DNA of 51,056 bases from CALIZF01 sp046292445 (lineage in GTDB: Bacteria > Pseudomonadota > Alphaproteobacteria > Rhodobacterales > Rhodobacteraceae). The notes beneath the pieces are model-generated. The model saw only the letters and a list, made by a program, of their open reading frames with translations, searched no databases and had not been told where the DNA came from. Within the stretch, counting starts at the first letter, position 1. Each line of letters starts with the position of its first letter. The stretch is from contig JBKBQT010000024.1 in the NCBI GenBank assembly GCA_046292445.1, positions 1-51,056 on the forward strand, given 5' to 3'. Positions 47,611 through 51,056 of the stretch are shown in pieces. The translations under genes and the position numbers were made by a program.

Positions 47611-48936
47611 TCAGCGGAAAGCGTGAAGTTGCCCGTTGCCGCTCACGACATAAAGCACCGCGCCCGCAACCGCCGGCGCCGCCGCCGCCCCGCCCGGCAG
47701 GTCGATGGTGCGGAAAAGGGTGCCGTCCGCTGCCTCGAACACCCGGATCACGCCGTCGGACGAGGCGATCCAGACGCGCCCGCCCGCGACGAGAGGGCCG
47801 TAATGGGCCACGACATCGCGCTGTCGGCCGACCCGCGGATTGGTGAACAGGCCCGCATCCACTTCCCAGATCGTCTCCCCCGTCGCCGCATCGAGCCGCA
47901 CGAGCCGGCCGAGGTCGTTGACGAGGAACACCGCGCCCGCCGCCGGGAATACCGGCCCCATCGCGCCATGCCCGACGTTCCAGCGCGGCAGGCCCGTGCG
48001 CGTGTCGAAGGCGGCCGTGCGCCCGGCTGCCGAGCCGGCATAGGTCACCGGTCCCGCGACAACCGGATCGCCGGTGATGTCGCTCAGCAGCGCCGCCGAC
48101 CGCCCGATCCGCGGCCCGGCGGCCTGCGCCGCCCAGACCGGCGTGCCGTCGCGGCGGTTGACCGCGATCACCTCGCCGGCCGCATAGGGGAAGAGCACCA
48201 GATCGCCCGCGACCGCCGGCGCCGGCGCATTCGCCCGGCCGATCGACTGCGGCACCCCGGGCACCAGCCAGCGCAGCTTGCCGTCCGATGCATCGACCGC
48301 ATAACCCGCCCCATCGCGCGCCGCGACATAGACGGTGCCGTCGGCGACCGTCGGCGCGCCCGCCACCGGCGCGCCGAACCGCTTGCGCCAGATCACCGCG
48401 CCCGACCGCGCATCGAGCGCGAGCAGCTCGCCGAACCCCGTCGTCACGAACAGCCGCCCCGCGGCGACCGCGAGGCCGCCGCCCGCCGCGCTGCCCGCGA
48501 CCTCGCCCGGCAGGGCCGCATCGGCACGCCAGAGCGCCTCGCCCTGCGTCGAGACGGCGCTGACCTGCGAGAGCGCATCCATCGCATAGACGATCCCGCC
48601 CGCCACCACCGGCGCAGCCGTGATCCGGGTGCGCCGCGCATTGCCGGTGCCGATCGGCACCGACCAGATCCGCTCGGCCCCCGGCGACAGGGCGAGGTGG
48701 GGCATGGCATGGGTCGGCCCGCCCGCCCGCTGCGCCCAGTCGGCATTCAGCGTCGGGGCGGCGATCGCCAGCGGCACGGCGCGGTTGGCCGGCGGTGGCG
48801 GCGGCTCGGACCCGAGCAGCGTATCGACCGGCGTGCGCACGTCGAACCGCGCACCCTGCAGCAGGATCGGGCGTTCGCAGGCCGCCAGACCTGCGAGGAT
48901 TGCGAGCGCGCCCGCGGCGCGGTTCAGCCTTGCCAC
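47611..48936 (-). CDS. BamB-like PQQ-repeat beta-propeller lipoprotein
   Basis: 441 residues. The signal peptide with lipobox LAGLAAC (Cys near 20) makes it a lipoprotein, followed by a Pro-rich linker (EPPPPPANRA) and PQQ-like propeller blades, e.g. GIVYAMDALSQVSAVSTQG, RLFVTTGFGELLALDARSGAVIWRKRF and GTVYVAARDGAGYAVDASDGKLRW. Placed next to der and a YfgM-like gene, the arrangement matches the yfgM-bamB-der cluster, so a role in the BAM outer-membrane assembly complex is likely. GTG start; a PQQ enzyme is unlikely since there are no catalytic residues. Confidence 0.88.
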   Translation of the reverse strand: MARLNRAAGALAILAGLAACERPILLQGARFDVRTPVDTLLGSEPPPPPANRAVPLAIAAPTLNADWAQRAGGPTHAMPHLALSPGAERIWSVPIGTGNARRTRITAAPVVAGGIVYAMDALSQVSAVSTQGEALWRADAALPGEVAGSAAGGGLAVAAGRLFVTTGFGELLALDARSGAVIWRKRFGAPVAGAPTVADGTVYVAARDGAGYAVDASDGKLRWLVPGVPQSIGRANAPAPAVAGDLVLFPYAAGEVIAVNRRDGTPVWAAQAAGPRIGRSAALLSDITGDPVVAGPVTYAGSAAGRTAAFDTRTGLPRWNVGHGAMGPVFPAAGAVFLVNDLGRLVRLDAATGETIWEVDAGLFTNPRVGRQRDVVAHYGPLVAGGRVWIASSDGVIRVFEAADGTLFRTIDLPGGAAAAPAVAGAVLYVVSGNGQLHAFR

Positions 48937-48961
48937 CGATCGTCCCCCTGCCTTGCCGCGA

Positions 48962-49636
48962 TCATCCGCCGGGCCCTTCGCCCGAGGGCGGCGCCAGGAC
49001 CAGCATCATCTGCGCCGCCCGGCGCTGCAACCCCTGCGGCGCGTCGCGGTCGCCCGCAAGGGACCGGTAGATCGCCAGTGCCCCGGCCGCATCGCCGCCC
49101 TCGATCAGCGCGAGCGCGATCTGTTCCTGCGCGAGCGCCCGATAGGGCCGCCCCGGCGCCGCCAGCGGGTCGAGCGCGGCGCGCCGCGCCGCCGGATCGG
49201 GCGCCGGATCGGCAGCGAGCAGCGCGCGCAGCGCCGCAAGGTCGCGCCATTCCGGGCCGAGCCGGGCATCGGCGGCCACCGCCTCGAACCCCGCGACGGC
49301 CTCGGCGCGCGCCTCGGGCGTGCCGACCGCCAGCAGGGACTGCGCCGCGATCATCCGCGCCAGCGCCGCCGCCGCCGGCGTCGCGGCCGGCACCGCCGCC
49401 GCGGCCGCCGCCCGCGCCGCCGCATCGGGCGCATCGAGCGCATCGAGCAGCGCATCCCCCGTCGCGCGCGCCGCCGCCACCGCCGATGACCGCTGCCATT
49501 CGGTCCAGGCCGCCCAGCCGACGATGCCGACCACGAGGACCGCCGCGATCCAGCCGTAGCGGCGGAAATAGCCGAAAAGCCGGTCGCGCCGGACCTCTTC
49601 GGTCACCTCGTCGATGAAACTGTCGGTATTGGCCAC
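48962..49636 (-). CDS. YfgM-like tetratricopeptide membrane protein
   Basis: 224 residues. A cytoplasmic start (ANTDSFIDEVTEEVRRDRLFGYFRRYG), one membrane helix (about 29-48, IAAVLVVGIVGWAAWTEW) and a periplasmic Ala-rich helical-repeat domain with TPR-like pairs (AALRALLAADPAPD, EQIALALIEGGDAAGALAIY). YfgM/PpiD-associated proteins sit at the Sec translocon as chaperones. GTG start at 49636. It lies 25 bp before the BamB-like gene, on the same strand. Confidence 0.8.
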   Translation of the reverse strand: MANTDSFIDEVTEEVRRDRLFGYFRRYGWIAAVLVVGIVGWAAWTEWQRSSAVAAARATGDALLDALDAPDAAARAAAAAAVPAATPAAAALARMIAAQSLLAVGTPEARAEAVAGFEAVAADARLGPEWRDLAALRALLAADPAPDPAARRAALDPLAAPGRPYRALAQEQIALALIEGGDAAGALAIYRSLAGDRDAPQGLQRRAAQMMLVLAPPSGEGPGG

Positions 49637-49767
49637 GCGCCCTGCCTTCCGCTTCTGGACCCCTGCCGTCAGGCCCCGGCCGTCGGGTCGCGTCTGCTTA
49701 CACGCAACCGTGCCCGGTTGCCAAGCCCGCGCCGGGCATGGGCACCGGCCGGGCGGCCCGGCGTGGC

Positions 49768-51056
49768 CTATTGCGCCGCATGCGCCGGCCCTTCCGCATC
49801 CTCTGCCCCGCCCGCATCGTCGTCCGACGACTGCCGCGCCCACATCGCCGCATAGCGCCCGCCGCGGGCCAGCAGGTCTTCATGCCTGCCCTCCTCGACG
49901 ATGCGCCCGGCCTCGAGCACCACGATCCGGTCGGCGTCCGCGATGGTCGAGAGCCGATGCGCGATGGTGATGACCGTGCGCCCCTCGCCCATCTCGCGCA
50001 GGCTGTCCTGGATGTCGGCCTCGGTCTGGCTGTCGAGCGCCGATGTCGCCTCGTCCAGCAGCAGGATCGGCGGGTTCTTGAGGAGCGTGCGCGCGATCCC
50101 CACCCGTTGCTTCTCCCCGCCCGAGAGCTTGAGCCCCCGCTCGCCCACCTTCGTGTCGTATCCCTCGGGCAGCGAGACGATGAAATCGTGGATGCGCGCG
50201 GCGCGCGCCGCCGCCTCGACCTCGGCGCGGCTCGCCTCGGGGCGGCCATAGGCGATGTTGTAATAGACCGTGTCGTTGAACAGCACCGTATCCTGCGGCA
50301 CCACGCCGATGGCCGCATGCAGGCTCGCCTGCGTGACGTCGCGCACGTCCTGCCCGTCGATCCTGAGCGCCCCGCCCGTCACGTCGTAGAAGCGGAACAG
50401 AAGCCGCCCGATGGTGGACTTGCCCGACCCCGACGGCCCGACCAGCGCCACCCGCTCGCCCGCGCCCACGGTCAGCGTCACGTCGCGCAGGATCGGGCGT
50501 GCCGCGTCATAGCCGAAATCGACATGATCGAATTCCACCCGCCCGCCATCCACGCGCAGCGCGGGCGCCCCCGGCTTGTCCTTGACCTCGGCCGGCTGGT
50601 CGAGAAGGCCGAACATCTCGCCCATGTCCACAAGCGCCTGCCGGATCTCGCGATAGACCGTGCCGAGAAAGTTCAACGGCAGGGTGATCTGGATCATGTA
50701 GGCATTGACCATCACGAAATCGCCCACCGTCAGCCGCCCCGAGGCAACCCCCGCCGCCGCCATCGCCATCACCGCCACGAGGCCGCCGGTAATCAGGAAC
50801 GACTGCCCGAGGTTCAGCAGCGACAGCGAGCGCCCGGTGCGCACCGCGGCGGTTTCGTATTTCGCCATCGCGCCGTCATAGCGCGCCGCCTCGCGCGCCT
50901 CGGCGCCGAAATACTTGACCGTCTCGAAATTCAGCAGGCTGTCGATCGCCTTCTGGTTGGCGTCGGTGTCCTGATCGTTCATCTCGCGGCGGATCTTCAC
51001 CCGCCATTCGGTGATGCGGAAGGTGAAGGCGACATAGAGCGCGATCGTCACCGCCA
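49768..51056 (-). CDS. ATM1/HMT-type ABC exporter, C-terminal part
   Basis: About 430 residues lie in the window; the gene runs off the right edge. It has the last membrane helices (FLITGGLVAVMAMAAAGVA, LTVGDFVMVNAYMIQITLPL) and a full ATP-binding domain: Walker A GPSGSGKST, Q-loop VPQDTVLFNDTVYYNI, signature LSGGEKQR, Walker B PILLLDEATSALD and H-loop AHRLSTI. The cytoplasmic stretch DQDTDANQKAIDSLLNFETVKYF, with the NYETVK-like motif, is typical of the ATM1 group that exports glutathione-linked compounds from mitochondria and alphaproteobacteria. The C-terminal tail is acidic and Ala-rich. Confidence 0.9.
   Translation of the reverse strand, partial: AVTIALYVAFTFRITEWRVKIRREMNDQDTDANQKAIDSLLNFETVKYFGAEAREAARYDGAMAKYETAAVRTGRSLSLLNLGQSFLITGGLVAVMAMAAAGVASGRLTVGDFVMVNAYMIQITLPLNFLGTVYREIRQALVDMGEMFGLLDQPAEVKDKPGAPALRVDGGRVEFDHVDFGYDAARPILRDVTLTVGAGERVALVGPSGSGKSTIGRLLFRFYDVTGGALRIDGQDVRDVTQASLHAAIGVVPQDTVLFNDTVYYNIAYGRPEASRAEVEAAARAARIHDFIVSLPEGYDTKVGERGLKLSGGEKQRVGIARTLLKNPPILLLDEATSALDSQTEADIQDSLREMGEGRTVITIAHRLSTIADADRIVVLEAGRIVEEGRHEDLLARGGRYAAMWARQSSDDDAGGAEDAEGPAHAAQ

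Noticed and set aside
46129..49617. A 1162-codon plus-strand open frame
   Set aside because: Shadow of der, the BamB-like and the YfgM-like genes; low-complexity Arg/Pro/Ala tail.

Overview
The window is high-GC DNA with very dense gene packing, many ATGA/GTGA stop-start overlaps and a gene set typical of a marine Rhodobacteraceae (Rhodobacterales, Alphaproteobacteria). Pointers to that group are a DMSP lyase of the DddP type with all its metal ligands, a VPLPA-CTERM sorting signal, RTX proteins, and the block yajC-secD-secF-ccmABCDG. This placement is inferred from gene content and has not been tested by alignment.

Layout. 1-1180: the start of an MBOAT O-acyltransferase with an SGNH (DUF459) partner on the minus strand, then tRNA-Gly(CCC). 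1299-5042: a palindrome, a doubtful small ORF, an RTX protein followed 3 bp later by a TfoX-C domain protein, ndk, an APCDD1-like exported protein divergent from an HxlR regulator, and a DUF6636 exported protein. 5172-13880: ABC-F ATPase, a MarC-family transporter flanked by an inverted repeat pair, two overlapping cyclophilins, pgk, a split nnrE/nnrD pair for NAD(P)HX repair, and glnB-glnA. 13941-19071: an RTX protein with N-terminal adhesin-like repeats, an unrecognised 383-residue membrane-anchored protein, a DUF3445/N-demethylase-like gene, and dddP. 19072-20501: an AT-richer patch with no clear gene plus a VPLPA-CTERM surface protein. 20502-24631: FkbM methyltransferase, purB, two small secreted proteins that share a Cys-box, and a stand-alone fliG.

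24632-34986 is the most interesting block. It is a six-gene minus-strand operon with two DMGDH/sarcosine-dehydrogenase-type FAD-GcvT flavoproteins, a quinone-oxidoreductase-like enzyme, a homocysteine S-methyltransferase, a non-pyrrolysine MttB-superfamily methyltransferase and a 3-hydroxyisobutyrate-dehydrogenase-like enzyme, divergent from a LysR regulator with a T-N11-A palindrome at its start codon. The set reads as a catabolic route for a methylated N- or S-compound, with methyl groups passed to tetrahydrofolate and homocysteine. The substrate cannot be read from sequence, and no corrinoid protein gene is present.

34996-42168 is one long minus-strand operon: yajC-secD-secF, a TSUP permease, an Mth938-like protein, ccmABCDG and a TusA-like protein. 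It covers protein export and cytochrome c maturation. 42355-46080 holds a trypsin-like protease, serS, a TspO-like membrane protein and an AhpD-like protein. 46093-51056 holds der, a BamB-like lipoprotein and a YfgM-like protein (outer-membrane assembly context), then an ATM1-type ABC exporter cut by the window end.

A short dispersed element with the core (A)TATTTGGG or ATGTTTGG occurs five times (7079, 7784, 10311, 27111, 33974). Two copies form an inverted pair around the marC-like gene, and two sit just upstream of start codons in the methyl-catabolism operon. No rRNA, CRISPR array, insertion sequence or phage gene was seen.
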